IMG/VR virus record: IMGVR_UViG_3300032675_001516
Location: 1 to 33,039 of that record
Reading direction: 5' to 3' (one strand)
DNA: 33,039 bases
Origin: a virus
Shown here: positions 6,786 through 12,939 of the stretch, piece after piece
Layout of the letters: each line of letters starts with the position of its first letter
How positions within the stretch are numbered: the stretch's first letter is position 1
The notes under the pieces: model-generated
What the model was told of the DNA's origin: nothing
Seen by the model: only the letters and a program-made list of their open reading frames with translations
Database searches by the model: none
Translations under genes and position numbers: made by a program

Positions 6786-7022
6786 TTATGCCCATTGATG
6801 CTCAGTGATAGAGATTGGTTCATTTTCAAACATGCTAGCGATTTGCTCAGCGTCCTCGCGTCGGCAGAAACGTATTGCCTTAGTCGAGTCATTGGTCCAA
6901 TCGAACTGCCACGCCGCTATGAGCCACATTGGCTCGCGCATGGGCGGAAGGCAACGCTCTATAAGCCAACCCGCCTCTTTGGTTGTTGCGCGATTCTCGA
7001 TTCTCGCTTGCTCGAGGTTCAT
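6786..7022 (-). CDS. 78-residue unknown phage protein
   Basis: The product starts MNLEQARIENRATTKEAGWLIE and contains PMWLIAAWQFDWTNDSTKAIRFCRREDAEQI. The latter looks like a small alpha/beta domain in which a residue run ending REDAEQIA begins a helix, as in single-domain phage accessory proteins. The ATG at 7022 overlaps the upstream stop (ATGA). The function is unknown. Confidence 0.7.
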   Translation of the reverse strand: MNLEQARIENRATTKEAGWLIERCLPPMREPMWLIAAWQFDWTNDSTKAIRFCRREDAEQIASMFENEPISITEHQWA

Positions 7023-7270
7023 CGCGCCACCTTGCCCAGGGAATCGATTGCGCTCCCGATGGCCCCACCACACCAAACCAGTATCGAAGCGATGGCTAAG
7101 GCCACCAGAACGTAAACACAGGCCATTGCAGTGTCGATCTGGCGCATCTCGCGCTGATAGCGAGCCTCGGTTTCGCCGGACCGGGCTAAAATCGGCCCAT
7201 CCAATCTAGCGAGTACCCGGTCCAGTTCTTGTTCGGTTGAATCAGGGCATCCTTCCCAAGCGATGGACAT
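7019..7270 (-). CDS. Small single-pass membrane protein
   Basis: An 83-residue protein with a charged N-terminal half and one strong transmembrane segment at about 48-70 (AMACVYVLVALAIASILVW), ending GSAIDSLGKVAR. It probably sits in the inner membrane with either orientation. ATG 7270 is preceded by GGAG at eight bases. It could be a holin-like or superinfection-exclusion protein given its size, but no lysis enzyme is near it, so neither is claimed. Confidence 0.7.
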   Translation of the reverse strand: MSIAWEGCPDSTEQELDRVLARLDGPILARSGETEARYQREMRQIDTAMACVYVLVALAIASILVWCGGAIGSAIDSLGKVAR

Positions 7271-7272
7271 TG

Positions 7273-7500
7273 CTAATTCTCCTTCCAAAGAGCTTTGATA
7301 CTTGGCAGTTCGCAGCAAATTCCGTTGTAGCCGAGGAAGTTGTTCCAGTCCTTCGACAGAAGGGTAATGGGGTCGGCGGTGACACGGTTTAAAACCTTAC
7401 CGAGGGATAACAGAGCCGTGCTGCCGCAGTCGCAACAGACGGGCGAATCCCCAATGTGATCGTTGCCGCAGAGCCATGATTTATCGAGTGGTATCAGCAT
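7273..7500 (-). CDS. Small zinc-ribbon protein
   Basis: A 75-residue protein with WLCGNDHIGDSPVCCDCGSTALL: Cys11, His15 and the CCDC group (Cys22-Cys25) suit a zinc ribbon, followed by a helical LGKVLNR segment. It is the first gene of the minus-strand accessory operon. GGAGAG lies eight bases before ATG 7500, and a promoter lies about 57 bases upstream. A perfect TGCAAATTTGCA palindrome sits in the leader at 7519-7530. Confidence 0.7.
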   Translation of the reverse strand: MLIPLDKSWLCGNDHIGDSPVCCDCGSTALLSLGKVLNRVTADPITLLSKDWNNFLGYNGICCELPSIKALWKEN

Positions 7501-7518
7501 TTCAGGTTCTCTCCGAGG

Positions 7519-7530
7519 TGCAAATTTGCA
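7519..7530. repeat. Dispersed palindrome copy
   Basis: TGCAAATTTGCA, exact, in the leader of the minus-strand accessory operon, between the promoter and first gene. It is the only copy outside a gene. Confidence 0.9.
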
Positions 7531-7556
7531 GCTTTAAGTCGTTGTGAACTGGTGCA

Positions 7557-7586
7557 AGAGTAGCGCAGAGAGCTATTGTTTGTCAA
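7557..7586 (-). promoter_or_regulatory. Promoter of the minus-strand accessory operon
   Basis: Minus-strand TTGACA (7586-7581) with an 18-base gap to TACTCT (7562-7557). CCTTGACAAACAA around the -35 is identical to that of the promoter at 1202-1230. A 57-base leader with a palindrome and a good ribosome site follows. Confidence 0.5.
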
Positions 7587-7595
7587 GGAAAATCA

Positions 7596-7624
7596 TTGAC
7601 AAGCAAATAAAACCTTGGTAATGT
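7596..7624 (+). promoter_or_regulatory. Promoter of the RHH-recombinase operon
   Basis: TTGACA (7596-7601), 17 bases, TAATGT (7619-7624). The -35 boxes of this and the opposing promoter form the inverted repeat TTGTCAA-N9-TTGACAA, so one regulator could cover both. The start codon follows after seven bases. Confidence 0.5.
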
Positions 7625-7631
7625 ATAGGTC

Positions 7632-7802
7632 ATGATCAATGAAACAAAGCAGAAACCAAAAACCAGATTCGTCGCGTTGCCTTCGGAAATTGACGATCGC
7701 GTGGTACAGCTCGCGGCGGAGGAGCGCAGAAGCGTTTCGAACATGATTATGCTCTTGGTCGAAAAGGGCCTCGATAGCGACCTACACAGTCGGGAGGAAT
7801 AG
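7632..7802 (+). CDS. Ribbon-helix-helix DNA-binding protein
   Basis: A 56-residue protein with the layout of Arc/CopG/MetJ-type regulators: a beta strand TRFVALP (11-17), helix A about 19-31 (EIDDRVVQLAAEE), the SVSNMI turn and helix B to about 46 (MLLVEKGL). Such proteins bind DNA as dimers through the strand and usually repress their own operon. The gene sits two bases before the recombinase start and shares its promoter region, so it may be an excision/directionality factor or repressor for it. No ribosome site precedes ATG 7632; the transcript is probably leaderless. The stop is TAG 7800-7802. Confidence 0.75.
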   Translation: MINETKQKPKTRFVALPSEIDDRVVQLAAEERRSVSNMIMLLVEKGLDSDLHSREE

Positions 7803-7804
7803 CC

Positions 7805-8341
7805 TTGAAACACCTTCAGATGGAACAAATCACCACTCTCTTGGACGCTACGAAGAACGACCGCGACCGCTTGTTTCTAACGATGACCTACGAGCACGGC
7901 CTGCGCGTCTCGGAGGCTTTGGCTCTGTCTCCGGATCGGGTCAAGAGCGGCCATTTACTAACAAAACCCGGCAAGGATGGAAAGTTAACAGTTCAGAAGT
8001 TGGCCCCAGATACGCTTAAGCTCTGGTCGGCGCTGACCTTGAACCTAGCGTCGGGCACGCGCGTTTTCCCGTTCACGCGCCAGCGTGCTCACACCATCTT
8101 CCACGCTGCTTGTGAAGCGGCCGGCATTGCCTTGGCCCCCCGCCAGGGTATTCACTCTCTACGCCACAGCATCGCGCACCACCTACTCGACTGTGGTTAC
8201 ACGCTTCCCATGGTTCAGCGCAAGCTCGGCCACCAATCCATTTCCTCCACTGGCTGCTACCTCCTTGCCGACGACTCCCAGGTCGATGCAGCCACAGCCG
8301 CGGTAATCTCCAGGCGAAAGGCTTGCGGGAAGGTTGCATAA
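7805..8341 (+). CDS. Minimal tyrosine recombinase (catalytic domain only)
   Basis: A 178-residue member of the lambda-integrase family, which breaks and rejoins DNA through a phosphotyrosine link. The active-site set appears complete: Arg34 (EHGLRVSEAL), Lys54 (LTKPGKDG), His117 and Arg120 (HSLRHSIAHHL), His143 (LGHQSISST) and the nucleophile Tyr152 (GCYLLADD). Arg34 is so near the N-terminus that no core-binding domain (about 80-100 residues) or arm-binding domain is present; usual family length is 300-400. The start is TTG 7805 with GGAGG seven bases upstream; the next gene overlaps the stop (TAATG). It follows an RHH gene. It may act in phage integration, but a dimer-resolution or DNA-switch role is equally possible. 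Confidence 0.85.
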   Translation: MKHLQMEQITTLLDATKNDRDRLFLTMTYEHGLRVSEALALSPDRVKSGHLLTKPGKDGKLTVQKLAPDTLKLWSALTLNLASGTRVFPFTRQRAHTIFHAACEAAGIALAPRQGIHSLRHSIAHHLLDCGYTLPMVQRKLGHQSISSTGCYLLADDSQVDAATAAVISRRKACGKVA

Positions 8342-8526
8342 TGCAAGATCACCTGAAATCGGTCGGTAAGACTATCGCTAACATCGAGTTAGATCATCCC
8401 AATGACCCAGAAACCTGCACCATCGCATTCACCGACGGCACGTCCCTCCAACTCTCCGCTTACTCCCCCGACATCTGCTACCTTTTCATCCAGTTCTCCC
8501 CAAACAAGCGCCCCATGAGCCGCTAA
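8341..8526 (+). CDS. 61-residue unknown protein
   Basis: Starts MQDHLKSVGKTIANIELDHPND at an ATG overlapping the recombinase stop by one base, with GGGAAGG seven bases upstream. The pattern IANIEL...CTIAFTDGTSLQLSAYSPDICYLFIQ looks like a small beta-sheet domain with an amphipathic edge. I do not recognise the family. Co-translation with the recombinase suggests an accessory role in the same operon. Confidence 0.65.
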   Translation: MQDHLKSVGKTIANIELDHPNDPETCTIAFTDGTSLQLSAYSPDICYLFIQFSPNKRPMSR

Positions 8527-8582
8527 TCGCTCGCACAAGGCACTTTACAGCACGTACCTACCTCGTTTACCCTCGTTAACCA

Positions 8583-8849
8583 GTGAATGTACCTTCTCCA
8601 GCTCCGAACAAAACAGAACGATTTGCTGCGATCCGCGCTCGCATGTCTGACCCGCGTGTTGGCTTCAAGATGTTGTCAACAAAGGGCGCTCGCCATGCGC
8701 ACAAAACGATCCTCGCCCAAGGTAGGAAGCTCTGCGAGGAGGCAAACGCGGCACGTAGGGCCAACGCGGCGCGCCGCCGCGAGGAAAAGGCCAAACAGGC
8801 GCTCCTGGGCCCGGCCTGGCGCTACGGGAACACCACGCAGAACGGGTAA
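8583..8849 (+). CDS. Basic Ala/Arg-rich unknown protein
   Basis: An 88-residue basic protein from GTG 8583 (MNVPSPAPNKTERFAAIRARM). A KGARHAHKTIL motif is followed by an Ala/Arg-rich helix (about 50-72) and the tail WRYGNTTQNG. There is no clear ribosome site; an alternative start is ATG 8643. The composition suggests nucleic-acid binding, but other frames over this stretch are also open, so it is less certain than its neighbours. Confidence 0.5.
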   Translation: MNVPSPAPNKTERFAAIRARMSDPRVGFKMLSTKGARHAHKTILAQGRKLCEEANAARRANAARRREEKAKQALLGPAWRYGNTTQNG

Positions 8850-9078
8850 TCGGCCCGCCGCCTGGATAGACAATCGTGTGTATCTCCTTTGTTATCAACG
8901 AGAGTTAACGAACTGTTAGATTGTAAACCGATTCATTTCCAGCCCAGGGACCCCCCGCGGGCACCCCATCGGGAAAAGGCAAGCCCCCCGGCTCACTAAT
9001 GAGGGTGCGGGGAAATACTAATGCAGTCCTCCGTGGAGATTTTCGTAGGATTTTGGTGGTACAGAGACCAGATACCTG

Positions 9079-9135
9079 TTGACAATGCGCACAGTCGGTG
9101 TACATTGTCACCATGGTTCCTGTGTACATTGTCAC
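9079..9135 (+). promoter_or_regulatory. Promoter with three operator half-sites
   Basis: TTGACA (9079-9084) is 16 bases from TACATT (9101-9106). The same bases form an inverted repeat, TGACAATGCGCAC (9080-9092) against GTGTACATTGTCA (9098-9110), 11 of 13 matching with a five-base spacer. A third copy, GTGTACATTGTCAC (9122-9135), is an exact 14-base repeat of 9098-9111. A repressor bound here would block both promoter boxes and the start codon. The region 8850-9078 upstream holds no supported gene. Confidence 0.55.
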
Positions 9136-9496
9136 AGTACAGGCGTGGGAATGTGGAAGGTGCCAGTGGAAGTGGATACCGAGGGGGAAGGAGATGCCCC
9201 GGCAGTGTCCGAATCGGGATTGCAGGCAGAGACTAGTTCTAGGAGTGGCCGATGAAATTTCCAGGGAAAAGGTTTTGTCCGGACTGCCCGAGGCTGAGTT
9301 GGGAAAAACACCAACTGACGGAGCACGCGGATCATTTGGCGACACACAACCCGTCTCCGGCGGCATGGGCGACGGCGTACATTCGGATTCAGGAGTGGAA
9401 AGACCGGGCAAAGGGAAAGGATTAAGCGCGGAGCAGTTTATGAATCTCTCGAACTCGGACAAGCTGCGGGCGAAGCGCGAAGGTAAGGCGCCATGA
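9113..9496 (+). CDS. Zinc-ribbon protein with disordered tail
   Basis: From ATG 9113 the product is 127 residues. The N-terminal zinc ribbon is VQAWECGRCQWKW (Cys14, Cys17) with PRQCPNRDC (Cys32, Cys37); the rest is rich in Gly, Ser and charged residues and probably disordered. GTG 9098 and GTG 9122 are in-frame alternatives. Because the predicted -10 ends at 9106, ATG 9113 would be near the first base of the transcript. It heads a long operon that leads through glycan-modifying enzymes to packaging genes. It could be a late-gene activator; that is inference only. Confidence 0.65.
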   Translation: MVPVYIVTVQAWECGRCQWKWIPRGKEMPRQCPNRDCRQRLVLGVADEISREKVLSGLPEAELGKTPTDGARGSFGDTQPVSGGMGDGVHSDSGVERPGKGKGLSAEQFMNLSNSDKLRAKREGKAP

Positions 9497-9576
9497 AGCC
9501 CCTGGACTGGTTGGTGCTGGTGATGATTGTTTCGTTGGCGGTAGCCCTGGCGGTGTCGTGTAGGGTGATTGGGTGA
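9493..9576 (+). CDS. 27-residue membrane peptide
   Basis: The peptide starts MKPLDWLVLVMIVSLAVALAV and ends SCRVIG. It is one hydrophobic helix, so a small membrane peptide is likely. It overlaps the previous gene by ATGA and the next by GTGA, which argues that it is translated. The role is unknown; size and neighbours give no basis for a holin call. Confidence 0.55.
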   Translation: MKPLDWLVLVMIVSLAVALAVSCRVIG

Positions 9577-9731
9577 TTGTTAAGATCCAAGACGGCGGGA
9601 TTTTGAAGTGGAAATGTTTGATCTGCGGTAAAACGTGGCTACCGAGGATCGACCAGGAGTACAAGTATCTCAGGTGCGCGAACAAGGCTTGCAGGAAGCC
9701 AGTGAACTTTTCAGGGACGAAGAATGGGTAG
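9573..9731 (+). CDS. 52-residue zinc-ribbon protein
   Basis: The product starts at GTG 9573 in a GTGA overlap. Two pairs, CLICGK (Cys16, Cys19) and Cys33/Cys38 (CANKAC), form a four-cysteine zinc site. The rest is basic. It is the third gene of a run of four Cys-rich proteins and overlaps the fourth by eight bases. No family is recognised. Confidence 0.6.
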   Translation: MIVKIQDGGILKWKCLICGKTWLPRIDQEYKYLRCANKACRKPVNFSGTKNG

Positions 9732-9975
9732 AGAGCGGAAGGTTTACGAGCGGATCATGTCGGATCGTCCCGAAAAACTGAATGAGGACGAGGCAGGATA
9801 CACCGATCCGTCGTCGGTGAGGTACAAGTGCTCAGGTTGTCTGCACTTCCTTGAGCGCAAGGTAGATGGGTTTGGGGTTTGCGAACTGGTCAGATTGCGG
9901 GATGATGATTCGATTGAACCGAAGGCGGTCTGCGATTATTGGACCGACGACGGAGAGGTTTTTCCCCTGCTATGA
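9724..9975 (+). CDS. Four-cysteine protein (HiPIP-like or zinc)
   Basis: An 83-residue acidic protein with CSGCLHF (Cys36, Cys39), GVCELV (Cys53) and AVCDYW (Cys70). This C-x2-C...C...C spacing with hydrophobic and Trp/Tyr partners recalls high-potential iron-sulfur-like phage proteins; a zinc site is the alternative. The start may be ATG 9724 or ATG 9757; no strong ribosome site separates them. The stop overlaps the next ATG. Confidence 0.65.
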   Translation: MGRERKVYERIMSDRPEKLNEDEAGYTDPSSVRYKCSGCLHFLERKVDGFGVCELVRLRDDDSIEPKAVCDYWTDDGEVFPLL

Positions 9976-10223
9976 ACATTCCCCAATGCCCGAACCACCT
10001 GAAATCAAAGTCTATCTGCGAGGTCAGTAAACTCCGCCTGATCGGGGAGAGCGACCAGGCCTTTAATTTCTTCTGCGCCTCCTGCCAGTTGCTCTGGTCG
10101 GTCACCAAGCCTCGGACGAAAGAAAAGGCTCGCTTCGAAAACAGTGTCCGGAAAATTCAGCAGGCATCCGAAATTGAAAGACAGAAAGCCGCAAGGCGGT
10201 TGTACTCCTTCCCATCCAAATGA
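9972..10223 (+). CDS. Small zinc-finger protein with basic helix
   Basis: An 83-residue basic protein with Cys6-x2-His9 and CASC (Cys35, Cys38), then a long basic helix (about 48-77). ATG 9972 overlaps the previous stop by ATGA, and its own stop overlaps the next start, so this start is well fixed. Nucleic-acid binding is plausible from finger plus basic helix; no family is recognised. Confidence 0.65.
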   Translation: MNIPQCPNHLKSKSICEVSKLRLIGESDQAFNFFCASCQLLWSVTKPRTKEKARFENSVRKIQQASEIERQKAARRLYSFPSK

Positions 10224-11566
10224 TAAACTTTTGCACGACCTGCCGCGGACGAACCTCCCACTTAAAAATAACCCTTCCCCGTAATCTTGCAGACAACAAA
10301 TCTCCCAACTCCCGTTTTGTAGTGCTCAATTACAACAGCCCCGACGGGCTCCTGGACTATGTCGTGACGCACCACCGGGAAGACCTGCGAACTGGAAAAC
10401 TAGTGGTCTATAGTTTCGCTCCCGATGATGGTAAGTGGCATATGGCGCACGCCAAGAGTATGGCGATGCGGCTGGGCATCTTGGAGGGAGCCGACACGGT
10501 TGTGACCCTCGATGCCGATAACTTCGCCGGTCCGAACTTGGACGAATACATCGCCGCTAATCTTGAGCCGGGGAGCTTCCTGCATCCCGACTTCGCCGCC
10601 ATCAAGAAAATGCCATGGACTGCAGAAAGGCCTTTACGTGGTTTTGCCGGCCGGTTGGCCATTCGGTCGCAGGATTTCCTGAAACTCGGTGGCTACGACG
10701 AACAGTTCGATATTTGGGGCAGCGAAGACATTGACCTGCTAGGCCGCCTGCACCGTTCTGGATACACTCCGAAGTTCTTTCATTACAAAAACCTCTACAC
10801 CATTCCCCACGGGCCAGAGGTCCGCTTCAAGGAATACCCTGAGGCGGAAAAGAACGAAGCCAAGGAACATAGTCGTTGGATTGATTCGCGGACGGAAACC
10901 GTAGTCAACTATGGGAAGTTTGGCATGGGGACCGTCTACAGGAATGGTGATCCAACTCCGATCACGCTAGGCCCAGTTCCCACCCGAGTATTCGGTATCG
11001 GACTCCACAAGACAGCCACTAGTTCCCTGCACAAGGCGTTTCAGTCTCTAGGCTTCGATAGCCTGCATTGGGGTAATGGTGAAGCCCCGCTGATCTGGCA
11101 GGAAGTCAACGCCGCAGGCCGGTCGAAAACCTTGGAGCGCTTCTACGCCGCTTGCGATATTCCCATCCCCTTGCTCTATCAAAAACTGGATAAGGCGTAT
11201 CCCGGATCGAAGTTCATCTTGACTACCAGAGATGAATCCGAGTGGCTGACGAGCGTGGAGAGGATGTGGGACGCGAAGTACAACCCAACGCGATGGCAGT
11301 GGGATGTTTGGCCGATTTCCAATCGACTGCATACGGCGTTGTATGGCCGCAGCGACTTCGACGCGCAAACGATGCTAAGCCGCTACCGCCAGCACAATGC
11401 CGAAGTTGTGGAGTACTTTAAGGATCGTCCTGACGACCTGTTGGTCATGGATATGTCGAACGGGGCCGGATGGCTGCAAATTTGCACCTTTTTAGGGAAG
11501 CCGGTCCAGAGCGCTCCCTACCCTAGGGAGTACCCAACGCGGGAAGTGGGGTCGCCAGAATCATGA
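10220..11566 (+). CDS. Glycosyltransferase-sulfotransferase fusion
   Basis: A 448-residue cytoplasmic-type protein of two enzymes. Residues 1-235 form a GT-A glycosyltransferase like family 2/galactosyltransferase-C types: FCTTCRGR start, a DxD metal site LDADN (97-101) and GGYDEQF...WGSEDIDL (157-172), which binds donor sugar and acceptor. Residues about 255-435 match P-loop sulfotransferases of the Sulfotransfer_4 kind: PAPS phosphosulfate loop GIGLHKTATSSL (259-270), FILTTRDESEW (332-342) as 3'-phosphate region, and a C-terminal LLVMDM...FLGKP. The predicted sequence is sugar transfer and sulfation by one polypeptide. No transmembrane segment is visible. It overlaps both neighbours. The substrate could be host surface polysaccharide or a virion protein; neither is shown. 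A TGCAAATTTGCA palindrome lies at 11475-11486. Confidence 0.8.
   Translation: MINFCTTCRGRTSHLKITLPRNLADNKSPNSRFVVLNYNSPDGLLDYVVTHHREDLRTGKLVVYSFAPDDGKWHMAHAKSMAMRLGILEGADTVVTLDADNFAGPNLDEYIAANLEPGSFLHPDFAAIKKMPWTAERPLRGFAGRLAIRSQDFLKLGGYDEQFDIWGSEDIDLLGRLHRSGYTPKFFHYKNLYTIPHGPEVRFKEYPEAEKNEAKEHSRWIDSRTETVVNYGKFGMGTVYRNGDPTPITLGPVPTRVFGIGLHKTATSSLHKAFQSLGFDSLHWGNGEAPLIWQEVNAAGRSKTLERFYAACDIPIPLLYQKLDKAYPGSKFILTTRDESEWLTSVERMWDAKYNPTRWQWDVWPISNRLHTALYGRSDFDAQTMLSRYRQHNAEVVEYFKDRPDDLLVMDMSNGAGWLQICTFLGKPVQSAPYPREYPTREVGSPES
11475..11486. repeat. Dispersed palindrome copy
   Basis: TGCAAATTTGCA, exact, near the end of the glycosyltransferase-sulfotransferase gene. On the minus strand it shares AGGTGCAAATTTGCAGC with the copy at 7519. 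Confidence 0.9.
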
Positions 11567-12144
11567 ATATCGAACGAGCGCTAAAGATCAAAGACGGGTG
11601 GATGAGCAGGCAAGAACTTCAATGGCTTGCCGCGTCGGCGTCCGTAAACGCTCGCATTGCCGAAGTCGGATCATGGACAGGACGCTCGACGCGTGCTTTG
11701 GTGGACAACACCCCCGGCACTGTCCTTGCCGTGGACACATGGTTGGGTTCCCCAGGGGACTTGGATGATATTGTTGCCCTGCGAGGGGCATGGTGGGCAT
11801 TTGGCAAGTTTCACCACAACCTGATGGATGCTTTCGAGGGGAACAGGCTCTCCGTTATGCGAATGGACTCATTGAAAGCCGCCGCTGAATTGAGAGATCG
11901 CTACGAAAGTTTTAACATGGTCTTCATCGACGCCAACCATACTTACGAGTCCGTAAAGGCTGACATTCTGGCGTGGACGCCACTGCTTAGACGTTCTGTT
12001 TCAGGGCGTGGGGGCTTGCTCTGTGGGCACGATTTTACAGAGCAATGGCCCGGTGTCATGCGAGCCGTGAGCGAACTGATTCCTAACTATCGTCTCATGG
12101 ACAATCCGTCAACGGATAGAACGATCTGGTGGAAGCCAGTCTAG
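11563..12144 (+). CDS. Class I SAM-dependent methyltransferase
   Basis: A 193-residue protein of the Methyltransf_24-like type: motif I AEVGSWTG (33-40) binds S-adenosylmethionine, Asp58 in AVDTW ends the second strand, FIDANHTYE (121-129) contains the acidic metal-side residues and GHDF (155-158) follows. Such enzymes are usually O-methyltransferases, often next to glycosyltransferases in polysaccharide clusters. It overlaps the fusion gene by ATGA, so the two are probably co-translated and act on the same glycan. The substrate is unknown. Confidence 0.8.
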   Translation: MNIERALKIKDGWMSRQELQWLAASASVNARIAEVGSWTGRSTRALVDNTPGTVLAVDTWLGSPGDLDDIVALRGAWWAFGKFHHNLMDAFEGNRLSVMRMDSLKAAAELRDRYESFNMVFIDANHTYESVKADILAWTPLLRRSVSGRGGLLCGHDFTEQWPGVMRAVSELIPNYRLMDNPSTDRTIWWKPV

Positions 12145-12156
12145 GAGGGAAAAATT

Positions 12157-12360
12157 ATGCACCACAATCGCAGGAGGAAATGGATCAACCAGCAACGTGA
12201 AATAGCGAGGGCAATTGCCGATGTACAGATGCGACCGCAGCCGTTCACGGACTCCCCACTCGCCGCGCTGCGCAGATACTTCCAAGTATCTACCGCAAGT
12301 GATAATTACGAAAACGTGCAGACCCTACTGACGGCGCTGAAATTGGCAACCAAGAAATAG
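12157..12360 (+). CDS. 67-residue basic protein, unknown
   Basis: The product starts MHHNRRRKWINQQREIARAI after GGAGG at a good distance. It is basic and helical and has no recognised domain. The position two genes before the large terminase could suit a packaging accessory or small terminase component, but nothing in the sequence shows it. Confidence 0.6.
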   Translation: MHHNRRRKWINQQREIARAIADVQMRPQPFTDSPLAALRRYFQVSTASDNYENVQTLLTALKLATKK

Positions 12361-12369
12361 GAGGCTACA

Positions 12370-12939
12370 TTGATTTTTACCCCAGAGATGCGAGCCAAAG
12401 GAGCCGCAACACGAGCGGCAAACAAGTTGAAGCGGGAAGAAAAAGCAAGACGAAAGGAGGAGCGCGATACTGCAAATCATAGCCCGAACAATGGTTCCGA
12501 AAAGGAGTCGAGTCAAGTTGACCAAAGTGTTCGAGCAGAACTTCCCAGTAACCCGGTATCGATGGTACCTGGCAACGTGTTCGACTGGGAAAACTGCCCG
12601 CTGGTTGATGCGATCAACAAACAAGCAGACATGAAAAGGGAATATGAGCGCATCTCTCAAATCGTACTCCGCCGTCAGAACCCACCGGGGCGGAGATGGA
12701 CCTGCTGGACGGACAGTCATAAAGACTTGATCCGGGCGAACATGACTGCGCCCAATTCGCGGGCGGTCATTCAGGCGTGCTTGAAGTCTGGGGAAGACGG
12801 GAAGCAGAGTTTTCGTGATGACGGGCGGTTCATCATCGAGAACGGGGTGAAGCGCCTGCAACCGGCTTTTTGCTGCAACGCGTTCTGTTTCAGGGCGTAT
12901 CAGCAGTTGCACAAGTTGGAGAATCAGCCATTAACCTAG
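12370..12939 (+). CDS. Unknown protein before large terminase
   Basis: A 189-residue protein starting at TTG 12370 with GGAGG six bases upstream. The N-terminus is charged and helical (KLKREEKARRKEE), the middle is disordered, and the C-terminus holds RRWTCWTDSHKDLI and a Cys-rich FCCNAFCFRAYQQL. Its location fits a small terminase subunit, whose sequence is variable, but I see no helix-turn-helix clear enough to claim it. The end overlaps the large terminase frame by 70 bases, or by 10 if the ATT start discussed there is used. Confidence 0.65.
   Translation: MIFTPEMRAKGAATRAANKLKREEKARRKEERDTANHSPNNGSEKESSQVDQSVRAELPSNPVSMVPGNVFDWENCPLVDAINKQADMKREYERISQIVLRRQNPPGRRWTCWTDSHKDLIRANMTAPNSRAVIQACLKSGEDGKQSFRDDGRFIIENGVKRLQPAFCCNAFCFRAYQQLHKLENQPLT

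Noticed and set aside
6462-7115. 217-codon plus-strand frame
   Set aside because: It is antisense to a chain of overlapping minus-strand genes with good start signals, and its product has no protein-like pattern.
8850-9078. Possible small gene, terminator or attachment site after the recombinase operon
   Set aside because: One 27-codon frame and some C/G-rich pairing are present, but there is no ribosome site, T-tract or repeat strong enough to support a call.
8905-9462. 185-codon minus-strand frame
   Set aside because: Antisense to the zinc-ribbon gene with four conserved-type cysteines; product is low quality and has no ribosome site.
12325-12912. 195-codon minus-strand frame
   Set aside because: Antisense to the gene before the terminase; no ribosome site and no protein-like motifs.
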